Source: Eshraghiella sp964414835 (GTDB taxonomy: Bacteria > Bacillota > Clostridia > Lachnospirales > Lachnospiraceae). Taken from it: DNA of 64,000 nt. The DNA lies in NCBI GenBank assembly GCA_964414835.1, contig CAYPWY010000004.1, forward strand, positions 1 through 64,000. Direction: 5' to 3'. The first letter of the stretch is position 1. Each line of letters begins with the position of its first letter. The position numbers and the translations under genes were made by a program. The notes beneath the pieces are model-generated. The model was not told the DNA's origin, did not search any database, and worked only from the letters and a program-made list of their open reading frames with translations. Shown here piece by piece: positions 55,401 through 62,937 of the stretch.

Positions 55401-56022
55401 GCCTTGCAAGAGGTCCAACCTGTTTTTCAAGCTCTGCCAGAATGTCATTGATACGCACAAGATTACTGCTTTCATTATCAAGGCTTTTCTGGGCAGCCGC
55501 TTTACGTCTCTTGTATTTGACAATTCCTGCAGCTTCATCAAAAATCTCCCGGCGTTCATCCGGTTTACCGCTTAAGATTTTATCCACCTGTCCCTGTCCG
55601 ATTATGGAATACCCTTCCTTGCCTATACCTGTATCATAAAAAAGCTCATGAATGTCCTTGAGCCTGCATATATTTCCGTTAATAAGATATTCACTTTCAC
55701 CGGAACGGAATACACGTCTGGTTATAGTGACTTCATCGTAGTCAATATCAAGCTTATGGTCTGAATTATCAATAGACAATGAAACCGCAGCGAAGCTTAC
55801 AGGCTTTCTTGCCTGCGTTCCGGCAAAAATAACATCCTCCATCTTGGAACCACGAAGCTGCTTGGCGCTCTGCTCACCAAGCACCCATCTTACAGCATCG
55901 GCAATATTGCTTTTGCCGCTTCCGTTAGGTCCTACAATACCTGTTATTCCGTTATCAAATTCAAAAACAAGTTTATTGGCGAAGGACTTAAATCCCTGCA
56001 CATCTATTTTCTTTAAATACAT
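52453..56022 (-). CDS. smc: Chromosome segregation protein SMC
   Basis: A 1189-residue condensin ATPase. Walker A is GPNGSGKS (31-38). A first coiled coil leads to a hinge near residues 515-640, a second coil returns, and the C-terminal head carries LSGGEKALTAICLLFAIQ and the Walker B CLLDEIEAALDDSNVDRF. Its partner genes scpA and scpB are not in the window. It follows rnc by 48 bases in the conserved rnc-smc-ftsY order. Confidence 0.98.
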   Translation of the reverse strand: MYLKKIDVQGFKSFANKLVFEFDNGITGIVGPNGSGKSNIADAVRWVLGEQSAKQLRGSKMEDVIFAGTQARKPVSFAAVSLSIDNSDHKLDIDYDEVTITRRVFRSGESEYLINGNICRLKDIHELFYDTGIGKEGYSIIGQGQVDKILSGKPDERREIFDEAAGIVKYKRRKAAAQKSLDNESSNLVRINDILAELEKQVGPLARQSEKAREYLNLKENLKRYEVNLFLIETESLKAGLTEVTQKLEIVDGDIESTRSEFEHIKTVYDEKDAKIQETTARIDEVVSLNNQAQIDKNKLANQIEILKEQIKSANQSDEQLASRIASIREQIEERNDEKSSLIKQKFAMSEQIDDVRMRQNEADAQVSVITEQIETLTSDIENKKSVIMENLNQKGIIRTNIQRYETMLEQIGIRKAELNSRLINYKTDESQFDNTLSSHKKALDDVSAAIDKLTSENNKLTAERMELKNRRTELENKLGVAKEQNMRSRTRLETMRNIAERYDGYGNSIRKVMERRESEKGVLGVVADIIKTIPEYEIAIETALGGTIQNIVTDNEDTAKRMIQYLKQNKLGRATFLPLSAISVRNSRREELKSEPGFIGYASELVDTEDEYSGLSEYLLGRCAVVDTIDNALKLARRYNHSIKIVTLEGELLNPGGSMTGGAFKNSGNLLGRRREIEDLETIIKKTDSAITKIEDDIAEIAERMSDISQLVKNNQEALQEKLLEKNTAKIQYDQTASKQNEIKSMYEDNAREAGEIDRQVKEINDNLKSLRQELYDIEKYNENTTAEIEQNTIKAEALKAELSDRNELAQSVHIEFSGISQKAAFIEESIKRVLREIERLNESIQDLEGNKEDSVREVENKNSEIQQIAEIIEEAEKQIGAYEEELDSLKALKEELNESIKSFFDSREECRTKLVDLEKEQFRLTQNREKYETTRDARIDYMWNEYEITLNQAASMRSQDLNDEGEIKKLVNSIKNDIRKLGDVNVNAIEEYKEVSERYEFLKGQHDDLIIARDKLIDIIKELDSGMRTRFTEKFEEIKVEFDKVFKQLFGGGKGTIELQEDADILEADITIVSQPPGKKLQNMMQLSGGEKALTAICLLFAIQNLKPSPFCLLDEIEAALDDSNVDRFAKYLHNLTKNTQFIVITHRRGTMASADRLYGITMQEKGVSTLVSVDLIASQLDEKTKN

Positions 56023-56070
56023 ATCCGTTACCTTACATCCCGCCGCTGATGTATATCCTGTGACGGGGGT

Positions 56071-56754
56071 TTACTTTAATTTCAAAATTGCGTTGTAAGC
56101 CGCCTGCTGTTCTGCCGCCTTTTTGGTTCTTCCCGTACCTTCTCCCGCAACCTGTCCGTCAACAAGTACATTTACCTTAAATACCTTGCTGTGGTCAGGT
56201 CCGCTTTCGTCCACAAGCTCATACACCGGACCATCCTTATAGTCTGCCTGAACCATCTCCTGCAGTATGGACTTACTGTCCACAAAAAGCTTTTTACGGT
56301 CAATATCGCTTAAAATATGGTCTCTCACAAATGTTCTGGCACATTCAATGCCTCCATCCCTGAAAATAGCACCCAGCAACGCTTCAAGTGCATCACTGGT
56401 AATGGAGTCCCTGAATCTGCCGCCGGTCATCTCTTCTCCCTTGCCAAGATATATCATATCGTTCAAGCCTATGTCCCTTGCGCAGATTGCAAGAGTAGGC
56501 TCACAGACAATACTTGCCCTTAGCTTGGTCAGTTCTCCCTCCAGCTGCGTGGCATATTTTTCAAAAATATATTCGCTTACTGTAATTTCCAGCACCGCAT
56601 CTCCCAAAAACTCCAGACGTTCATTATTATAGTGCTTGTCATGATGCACTTCGTTTCCGTATGAAGTGTGAGTCAGCGCCAGTTTCAAAAGATTTTTATC
56701 CTTAAAAGTATACCCTATTCTGTTTTCAAATTCTTTTAAGTTATCAGTTGACAT
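56071..56754 (-). CDS. rnc: Ribonuclease III
   Basis: A 227-residue double-strand endoribonuclease for rRNA and mRNA processing. The catalytic signature ERLEFLGDAVLE is at residues 45-56; a double-stranded RNA-binding domain covers about 155-226 and ends with the alanine-rich GTGRTKKAAEQQAAYNAI. The ATG at 56754 was preferred because it gives the usual N-terminus; a longer start would run through the acpP terminator. Confidence 0.96.
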   Translation of the reverse strand: MSTDNLKEFENRIGYTFKDKNLLKLALTHTSYGNEVHHDKHYNNERLEFLGDAVLEITVSEYIFEKYATQLEGELTKLRASIVCEPTLAICARDIGLNDMIYLGKGEEMTGGRFRDSITSDALEALLGAIFRDGGIECARTFVRDHILSDIDRKKLFVDSKSILQEMVQADYKDGPVYELVDESGPDHSKVFKVNVLVDGQVAGEGTGRTKKAAEQQAAYNAILKLK

Positions 56755-56775
56755 AATAAAATTCCTACTTACCAC

Positions 56776-56798
56776 AAAAAAGCCCATTGCTGGGCTTT
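56776..56798 (-). terminator. Terminator between acpP and rnc
   Basis: Minus-strand stem AAAGCCCA/TGGGCTTT with loop GCAA, followed by TTTTG. It is 60 bases past the acpP stop and before rnc, and could be partial so that rnc is still expressed. Confidence 0.8.
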
Positions 56799-56857
56799 CT
56801 TGTATTTGCTCCACAACCCTTGTTCAAGGGTAATTTCTTAATAGATATAATCCGGAC

Positions 56858-57088
56858 TTAGTTAAGTGCACTTTTAATCTGCTCAACAGCATCGGCAACT
56901 GTAACGATTGACTCGGCAGCTTCGTTAGGAATTTCAATATCAAATTCCTCCTCGATTCCCATAATTATCTGGAATACATCAAGTGAATCTGCTCCCAAAT
57001 CATCTACAAAAGTTGTCTCCATTGTAATCTCATCAGCATCAATATTCAATACCTCTGCAATAATCTGCTGTATTTTTTCAAATTCCAT
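56858..57088 (-). CDS. acpP: Acyl carrier protein
   Basis: A 76-residue acidic carrier for fatty acid synthesis. The phosphopantetheine serine is S35 in DDLGADSLDVFQ. It is 31 bases after plsX, with which it is likely co-transcribed. Confidence 0.97.
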   Translation of the reverse strand: MEFEKIQQIIAEVLNIDADEITMETTFVDDLGADSLDVFQIIMGIEEEFDIEIPNEAAESIVTVADAVEQIKSALN

Positions 57089-57119
57089 GACTAACCTTTC
57101 CTTTCTGTGAATTTAGTTA

Positions 57120-58130
57120 TTATTTTTCTGCAATGATGGATTGTCTGATTTTACCTGTGATATCTGCTTCCACAAAGGAAATACACTGGAAAATCGAATT
57201 TTTAATTTCTTTTGCATCTGATGAACCATGAGACTTAATAACAAGTCCGTTAAGTCCAATCATAGGTGCTCCGCCGTATTCACTGGCATCATACTTCTTA
57301 AGTACCTGTTTCATTGAAGACTTTACAAGAAGCGCACCGAGTTTTCCTTTAAATGAGGAAAGCATACTGTGCTTCAGTTCCGACACAAGTGTCAGTCCAA
57401 CGCCTTCAAACATCTTAAGTATACAATTTCCCACAAAGGCATCACACACAATTACATCGGCATAGCCGGCAGGAATCTCTTTTGCCTCAATACTTCCGAT
57501 AAAATTAATGTCGGAACATTCTTTCAGAAGCGGGAAGGTCTCTTTCACAAGAGCATTGCCTTTCTCCTCCTCAGCGCCCACATTGACTATAGCTACTCTT
57601 GGGCTTTTGATGCCCATAACATTTTCCATATAAATGGAGCCCATTCTTGCAAACTTTACAAGATGGTCAGGTCTGGCATCAACATTAGCTCCGCAGTCAA
57701 CCAAAAGTGCCGGTCCCTTCGCTGTAGGAAGCGCAGGTGCCAACGGAGGCCTGTCTATTCCTCTGATTCTTCCGACTATCAGTTGTCCGCCTACTAAAAC
57801 CGCTCCGGTACTTCCTGCTGAAACGAACGCATCTGCTTCGCCATTCTTAACAAGATTAAGCGCAACCACCAATGAAGAATTTTTCTTTCTTCTGATTGCC
57901 ATTACCGGCGGTTCTGCGGTTTCTATAATCTCTGTAGCATTGACTATAACAATCTTACTGCTGTCATAATCATATTTGTCAAGTTCCGCTTTTACGATAG
58001 CTTCAGGTCCGACAATTTTGACAATTACTTTGTCGCTTTCATTAACAGCCTGAACCGCTCCTTTGATAATTTCTACAGGAGCATTATCTCCTCCCATTGC
58101 ATCAAGTGCAACTATTATCGGATTACTCAT
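57120..58130 (-). CDS. plsX: Phosphate acyltransferase PlsX
   Basis: A 336-residue peripheral membrane enzyme that makes acyl phosphate from acyl-ACP for phospholipid synthesis. Family motifs are IVALDAMGGDNAPVEIIKGA, AFVSAGSTGAVLVGG and GFVGN-type CDAFVGNCILKMFEGV. AGGAGG precedes the ATG. It has its own promoter, so rpmF and plsX form separate units. Confidence 0.96.
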   Translation of the reverse strand: MSNPIIVALDAMGGDNAPVEIIKGAVQAVNESDKVIVKIVGPEAIVKAELDKYDYDSSKIVIVNATEIIETAEPPVMAIRRKKNSSLVVALNLVKNGEADAFVSAGSTGAVLVGGQLIVGRIRGIDRPPLAPALPTAKGPALLVDCGANVDARPDHLVKFARMGSIYMENVMGIKSPRVAIVNVGAEEEKGNALVKETFPLLKECSDINFIGSIEAKEIPAGYADVIVCDAFVGNCILKMFEGVGLTLVSELKHSMLSSFKGKLGALLVKSSMKQVLKKYDASEYGGAPMIGLNGLVIKSHGSSDAKEIKNSIFQCISFVEADITGKIRQSIIAEK

Positions 58131-58161
58131 AAAAGTTCCTCCTAAACTAACCGTATGTGGT

Positions 58162-58198
58162 CTAGTGATAATATACTAGAAAAATGCATATAAATCAA
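58162..58198 (-). promoter_or_regulatory. Promoter of plsX-acpP with overlapping palindrome
   Basis: Minus-strand TTGATT (58193-58198), 17 bases, TATATT (58170-58175). The -10 box lies in the 18-base inverted repeat CTAGT-N8-ACTAG (58162-58179), a candidate operator for a lipid regulator. The preceding gap holds ACTGTTAAAA twice in tandem. Confidence 0.6.
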
Positions 58199-58263
58199 CC
58201 ATTTTTTAACAGTTTTTAACAGTATTGTAAACTTATTGCAACAATTATACTATCCACATAACG

Positions 58264-58295
58264 TAAAAAAGACCTTCCGTTTTGCCGAAAAGTCT
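58264..58295 (-). terminator. Terminator of the DUF177-rpmF transcript
   Basis: Minus-strand stem AAGACTTTTCG with CGGAAGGTCTT (two G-T pairs), loop of six bases, then TTTTT. It is about 10 bases past the rpmF stop. Confidence 0.88.
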
Positions 58296-58303
58296 TTTCA
58301 GGA

Positions 58304-58483
58304 TTACTCCTGTGCAAGTATTTCTTTCTTATTGTATGAGCCACAAGCCTTACAAACTCTGTGAGACATCATAAGAGCTCCGCACTTGCTGCACTTAACA
58401 AGATTAGGTGCGCTCATCTTCCAGTTAGCTCTTCTCATATCTCTATGAGACTTAGATGATTTGTTCTTTGGACAAATTGACAT
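58304..58483 (-). CDS. rpmF: 50S ribosomal protein L32
   Basis: A 59-residue ribosomal protein, MSICPKNKSSKSHRDMRRAN at the start and a four-Cys zinc ribbon (CSKCG, CKACG), so it is the zinc-binding form. The ATG has a perfect AAGGAGGTG upstream. It is the second gene after DUF177. Confidence 0.97.
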   Translation of the reverse strand: MSICPKNKSSKSHRDMRRANWKMSAPNLVKCSKCGALMMSHRVCKACGSYNKKEILAQE

Positions 58484-58531
58484 GGTATACACCTCCTTAA
58501 TCTCCCTGCGTACAGGGCGTATCTTTCAATG

Positions 58532-59077
58532 TTATTTACTGAATTTTTTGAAAATATCACTTATAACCGACATTCTCGGGTCAGGCACAAAAGTGTCACA
58601 ACCGCAAGTCTCTCTGTTGAGATTAATGCCGCATTTCCTGCAAAAACCTTTGCAGTCCTCACTGCACAGGTTTTTCATAGGAAGAGCCATTAAAATTTCA
58701 GAATAAAGCATTTTATCAATATCGATGATATATCCTTCGGCAAATGAAATATCATCCTCGTGATTCTCTGAATCAAAGTCCACATCCCTGTCAATCCAAA
58801 ACTCCACTGTTCTGTCAACCAAGTCAAGACATCTGTCACAGGGAATAGCCATAACAAGGCTTACACCGCCTTCAATATGTGCTTTATTTCTGCCGCATAC
58901 GGTAACCTTAAGGTCTATAGGCGCTTTCTCTACAATGCTGTAGGTTCCAAGCCTTGACTGAAAGGAATCCATATCAATGGCAACAGTGTAGCTCTCCGCC
59001 ACCATTGCATCAGTTTTATCTGCAATACGGTTATATTGGACATTATTCTGAAAAAGCTCTGATAAATCAATAGTCAT
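58532..59077 (-). CDS. DUF177 (YceD/YlbN) protein
   Basis: A 181-residue protein of the family that goes with rpmF across bacteria and is linked with 23S rRNA or large-subunit accumulation. It has a central DLVDRTVEFWIDRDVDF and, near the C-terminus, four Cys (CSEDCKGFCRKCGINLNRETCGC) that probably bind zinc. The start at 59077 uses CAGGTGG, which can be masked by the upstream leader. Confidence 0.92.
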   Translation of the reverse strand: MTIDLSELFQNNVQYNRIADKTDAMVAESYTVAIDMDSFQSRLGTYSIVEKAPIDLKVTVCGRNKAHIEGGVSLVMAIPCDRCLDLVDRTVEFWIDRDVDFDSENHEDDISFAEGYIIDIDKMLYSEILMALPMKNLCSEDCKGFCRKCGINLNRETCGCDTFVPDPRMSVISDIFKKFSK

Positions 59078-59083
59078 TATGTC

Positions 59084-59173
59084 CACCTGCCTGTTTACAG
59101 TCTAATACAGGTGCGAAGCTTATCCTTCAATGGCGCTCTGGACCAATGGAAGCTTAATTTACGCACACCTGTA
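59084..59173 (-). promoter_or_regulatory. Leader with alternative hairpins before DUF177-rpmF
   Basis: On the mRNA, CAGGTG (59171-59166) at the extreme 5' end, CACCTG (59113-59108), and CAGGTG (59089-59084, the ribosome binding site of DUF177) follow in this order. The middle part can pair with the first or with the third. In the first form a roughly 60-base hairpin, with inner AAGCTT/AAGCTT (59116-59121, 59150-59155), caps the 5' end and leaves the binding site free. Confidence 0.6.
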
Positions 59174-59175
59174 TT

Positions 59176-59204
59176 ATTATACTAACGACCTATATGTTTG
59201 TCAA
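59176..59204 (-). promoter_or_regulatory. Consensus promoter of DUF177-rpmF
   Basis: Minus-strand TTGACA (59199-59204), 17 bases, TATAAT (59176-59181), a perfect sigma-A promoter. Transcription would begin near 59169. Confidence 0.92.
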
Positions 59205-59223
59205 ACATTTTTTATAAAAAAGT

Positions 59224-60417
59224 TTACCGGATAAGCGCTACGGTTTCTCTTGCTATAGCAAGTTCCTCGTTGGTCGGAATCACAAGAAGCTTAACCTTGG
59301 AATCAGGAGTTGAAATCATTACTTCCTCTCCTCTGACCTTATTGGCTTCCTTATCAAGTGTTATACCGAGGTATTCAATATTATTGTATATACCTTCGCG
59401 AACTCTGTAATCGTTCTCACCAACACCTGCCGTGAATACTATGGCATCCACGCCATCCATGGCAGCCACATAAGAACCTATATATTTAGATACATTATAA
59501 CAAAAAGTTTCCAAGGCTCCGGCGGCATACTTATTGCCTTCCTCTTCCGCCTTCCACAAATCCCTGAAATCACTGGACAATCTCTTGGACATACCGTATA
59601 CGCCGGATTCCTTGTTAAGAATCCTCATAACCTCAGCAATCTCTATATTTTCTTTGTTGGCAATAAATTCAATTACGGAAGGGTCAATATCGCCGCATCG
59701 TGTTCCCATAATAAGTCCCTCAAGTGGTGTAAGTCCCATTGACGTATCTATACATTTACCGTACTTAACTGCCGAAAGCGATGCCCCGTTTCCCAGATGG
59801 CATACGATAGTTTTAAGTTCCTCATATGGTCTATTAAGAATTTCCGCAGCTCTCTTGGATACATAGCTGTGGCTTGTTCCATGGAATCCGTATCTTCTTA
59901 ACTTGTATTTCTCATAGTATTCATATGGAAGACCATACATATATGCCTTAGGCGGCATAGTCTGATGGAATGCGGTATCAAAAACAGCCACCATCGGTAC
60001 ACCGGGCATAAGCTCCTGACATGCATTTATTCCTATAAGATTAGCAGGATTGTGCAATGGCGCAAGGTCATTACATTCCTCAATAGCTGCTTTGACATCA
60101 TCATCAATAATAACAGAAGCCGTAAACTTCTCGCCTCCATGAACAACCCTGTGCCCCACAGCGTCAACCTGACTAAGCGATTTGATTACTCCTGTTTTCT
60201 CATTCATCAACGCCTCAAGAACATACTGTATAGCTTCTGTATGTGTAGGCATGTCCTTAAATGCAGTCTCCTTATCCCCGTTATTAGGCGCATAGCTGAT
60301 TCTTCCGTCTATACCTATACGCTCGCATATACCTTTTGCAAGCACATTCTCTGTCTCTGAATCAATAAGCTGGAATTTCAAAGAAGAACTTCCGCAGTTT
60401 AATACCAAAATATTCAT
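59224..60417 (-). CDS. ackA: Acetate kinase
   Basis: A 397-residue ASKHA kinase forming acetate and ATP from acetyl phosphate. It shows VLNCGSSSLKFQLID at the start, HRVVHGGEKF, TAFHQTMP, GFHGTSHSYV and a C-terminal VFTAGVGEND. The ATG at 60417 has AAAGGA upstream; the open frame continues 42 bases further but through a hairpin. Downstream of pta by 81 bases. Confidence 0.98.
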   Translation of the reverse strand: MNILVLNCGSSSLKFQLIDSETENVLAKGICERIGIDGRISYAPNNGDKETAFKDMPTHTEAIQYVLEALMNEKTGVIKSLSQVDAVGHRVVHGGEKFTASVIIDDDVKAAIEECNDLAPLHNPANLIGINACQELMPGVPMVAVFDTAFHQTMPPKAYMYGLPYEYYEKYKLRRYGFHGTSHSYVSKRAAEILNRPYEELKTIVCHLGNGASLSAVKYGKCIDTSMGLTPLEGLIMGTRCGDIDPSVIEFIANKENIEIAEVMRILNKESGVYGMSKRLSSDFRDLWKAEEEGNKYAAGALETFCYNVSKYIGSYVAAMDGVDAIVFTAGVGENDYRVREGIYNNIEYLGITLDKEANKVRGEEVMISTPDSKVKLLVIPTNEELAIARETVALIR

Positions 60418-60423
60418 ATATTC

Positions 60424-60456
60424 CTTTCCACCGCAGGCGGATACGCCGTCTGTGGA
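60424..60456 (-). repeat. GC-rich hairpin element before ackA (copy 2 of 2)
   Basis: Minus strand: TCCACAG, 10 bases, then CGCCTGCGGTGGAAAG touching the ackA binding site. It folds into GGCG/CGCC and TCCAC/GTGGA pairs. It matches the element before hisZ (9389-9418) at 15 of 16 core bases. Confidence 0.6.
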
Positions 60457-60498
60457 CACACATAATTACTTATTGTTACTGAAATTATAAAACAATCA

Positions 60499-61497
60499 TT
60501 ATATTCCAAGCTGTGACTGTACCGCAGTCAATGCAACAACCCCAACAATATCCTTCGGTGAGCATCCCCTTGAAAGGTCATTGACAGGTCTTGCTATGCC
60601 TTGGGTTACCGGACCGTAAGCTTCCGCCTTGGCAAGTCTGTGCACCAGCTTGTAGCCTATATTACCTGCATCAAGGTCAGGGAAAATAAGTACATTCGCC
60701 TTGCCTGCCACAGGACTGTCAGGTGCTTTAAGAGCTCCCACTTCCGGCACAATTGCCGCATCAAGCTGCATTTCTCCGTCAAGCTTAATATCAGGTGCCA
60801 TTTCCTTTGCAAGCTTAACCGCATTGGTAATCTTGTCAATATCAGGATGTCTGGCGCTTCCCATTGTGGAGTGGGATAAAAGAGCTACAACAGGCTCTTT
60901 CTCAACCAGCTTTGAAAAAGAACGTGCTGAATCCACTGCAATAGCCGCAAGTCTTTCCGAATCAGGATTCTGTTCAAGTCCGCAGTCACCGAACAGGAAT
61001 GTTCCATCAGCTCCCAAATCACAATCAGGTACTACCATTATAAAAAACGCAGACACAAGCTTAACACCCGGTTTAGCCTTCACAAGCTGCAATGCCGGTC
61101 TTAATGTGTTGGCTGTGGAATGACATGCGCCCGAAACAACTCCGTCAGCTTCGTTCTCCCTAAGCATCATACATGCATAGTACACATAATCTGTGGTCAG
61201 AAGCTCCTTCGCCTCCTCCGGAGTCATACCCTTCATTCTCCTGAGCTCCACTAAATCCGCTATGTATTTGTCAAGTTTATCCGATGTAACAGGGTCAATT
61301 ATATTGATTCCGCTTATATCCAATCCCTGTGCATTGGCCTCTATATCTTCCGGTGTAGCGATTACTGTTAAATCCGCTATATCTTCCTGTACTATCTGAA
61401 CAGCCGCTTCCCATATTCTCCTATCCATTCCTTCGGGAAGGACTATTTTTTTCTTATCAGCCTTGGCCTTAGCTTTGATTTCATCAATAAATGCCAT
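60499..61497 (-). CDS. pta: Phosphate acetyltransferase
   Basis: A 332-residue enzyme making acetyl phosphate from acetyl-CoA. Recognised by KKKIVLPEGMDRRIWEAA, DGVVSGACHSTANTLRPALQ and KANVLIFPDLDAGNIGYK. This is the short form without an N-terminal DRTGG domain. AAAGGG precedes the ATG at 61497. With ackA it yields one ATP per acetate. Confidence 0.97.
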   Translation of the reverse strand: MAFIDEIKAKAKADKKKIVLPEGMDRRIWEAAVQIVQEDIADLTVIATPEDIEANAQGLDISGINIIDPVTSDKLDKYIADLVELRRMKGMTPEEAKELLTTDYVYYACMMLRENEADGVVSGACHSTANTLRPALQLVKAKPGVKLVSAFFIMVVPDCDLGADGTFLFGDCGLEQNPDSERLAAIAVDSARSFSKLVEKEPVVALLSHSTMGSARHPDIDKITNAVKLAKEMAPDIKLDGEMQLDAAIVPEVGALKAPDSPVAGKANVLIFPDLDAGNIGYKLVHRLAKAEAYGPVTQGIARPVNDLSRGCSPKDIVGVVALTAVQSQLGI

Positions 61498-61672
61498 ATT
61501 ATATACCCTTTCTGTAAAATTATCCATAATAAATTATTAATAATATTATAAACTGTTTGTCCATCAGATACAAGAAAAAATATTGTCAATTTGCATAACT
61601 TTGTTTAAAATATATTCAGTATAATATACTTTTTTCCATAAAATAAAAATAATGTCAATGAAAGGACTGCCA

Positions 61673-62908
61673 ATGAACACTGTAGGAATAATTGCCGAAT
61701 ACAATCCTTGCCATAACGGACACAAATATCATATAGAAGAAAGCCGTAAACGCACCAATGCCGACTGTGTGGTTTCCATAATCAGCGGCAGCTTTGTCCA
61801 GCGCGGAGCGCCTGCCGTGGCAGACAAATTCACCCGCACCCGGTGCGCCCTTCTGTCCGGTGCGGATTTGGTAATTGAACTTCCTGTAGTATATTCCACC
61901 GGAAACGCTGAGCTTTTTGCTTCCGGAGCTGTCAATATACTTGATAAGCTTGGCGGTATCTCCCACATATCATTCGGAAGCGAATGTGACAATTTGGAAA
62001 TTCTTGATAAGCTTGCACAGGTTCTTGCATTTGAGAGCCAGACCTTCCAATCACTTTTAAAAAAATATATTGCCACAGGTATAGGTATGCCGGCGGCAAG
62101 GCAGGCAGCTCTTGCAAAAATCCTTAATATGCCTGAAATCACCGCCATAATCGGCTCACCCAACAATATTCTTGCCATAGAGTATCTGAAGGCTTTAAAA
62201 CGGTTTAACAGCAAAATCACTGCCGTAAATATAATGCGGAAAAATAATTCATACCATGACAAAAACCTTACAGGCTCCATATCAAGTGCGACTGCCATCA
62301 GAGAGCTTATTGAAAGGGGCAATTTCTGTGACGTTCAATATGCCATACCGAAAGCTGCCTATGATGTTTTTCAGGATATATACAAAAAAACATTTCCGAT
62401 TAATGCCAATGACTGCTCCATTCTTTTAGACTATGCCGTGACCGATAAATTTAATGAACTGTCCGGTTACAGCGATGTAGGTGAGTCTCTTGCCAATAAA
62501 ATACGTTTATATTTCAGCAACGCAGAAAAATCCTACCGTTGGAATGATATTGCAATGGCACTGAAATCCAGAGACCTGACTTATACAAGAGTATGCCGCG
62601 GGCTCATTCACATACTTTTAGGTATCGACAGTGAATTTATCACATCCGTAAGAAATGCAGGCTTCCCTTCATATGTAAGAATATTGGGATTCAATGAAAA
62701 AGGCAGGGAATTTTTATCCTGCGCCAAAAAAGACAGCCTGATTCCCATTATTTCAAACTGCAGTGATGACTATAATAAATTGGACACTATGCAGAAGCTT
62801 TTGTTTGAATATGACATAAAAGCCACAAGAATATACAATAATATTGTATATTCCCGTTACGGAATACGATTAAAGGACGACTATAGGTGCCGCCCTTTAA
62901 TGTATTGA
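61673..62908 (+). CDS. tmcAL: tRNA(Met) cytidine acetate ligase
   Basis: A 411-residue enzyme of the YlbM family. It activates acetate with ATP and acetylates the wobble C34 of elongator tRNA-Met. The N-terminal nucleotidyltransferase motif GIIAEYNPCHNGHKYHIEES with HNGH, followed by ISGSFVQRGAPA, is diagnostic. AAAGGA precedes the ATG at 61673. It diverges from pta; the block tmcAL-(pta-ackA)-DUF177-rpmF resembles ylbM-ylbN-rpmF of Bacillus with the acetate genes added. Confidence 0.94.
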   Translation: MNTVGIIAEYNPCHNGHKYHIEESRKRTNADCVVSIISGSFVQRGAPAVADKFTRTRCALLSGADLVIELPVVYSTGNAELFASGAVNILDKLGGISHISFGSECDNLEILDKLAQVLAFESQTFQSLLKKYIATGIGMPAARQAALAKILNMPEITAIIGSPNNILAIEYLKALKRFNSKITAVNIMRKNNSYHDKNLTGSISSATAIRELIERGNFCDVQYAIPKAAYDVFQDIYKKTFPINANDCSILLDYAVTDKFNELSGYSDVGESLANKIRLYFSNAEKSYRWNDIAMALKSRDLTYTRVCRGLIHILLGIDSEFITSVRNAGFPSYVRILGFNEKGREFLSCAKKDSLIPIISNCSDDYNKLDTMQKLLFEYDIKATRIYNNIVYSRYGIRLKDDYRCRPLMY

Positions 62909-62937
62909 TGCTTAAACTGATTATCAGTTAATCATTA

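Noticed and set aside
54101..55639. Several plus-strand open frames opposite smc
   Set aside because: Ser/Leu-rich antisense shadows of a very long, well-conserved gene; no binding sites.
62915..62929. Palindrome AACTGATTATCAGTT between tmcAL and the PFL gene as a terminator
   Set aside because: It has A/T-rich arms with almost no loop and no T run; it may be chance.
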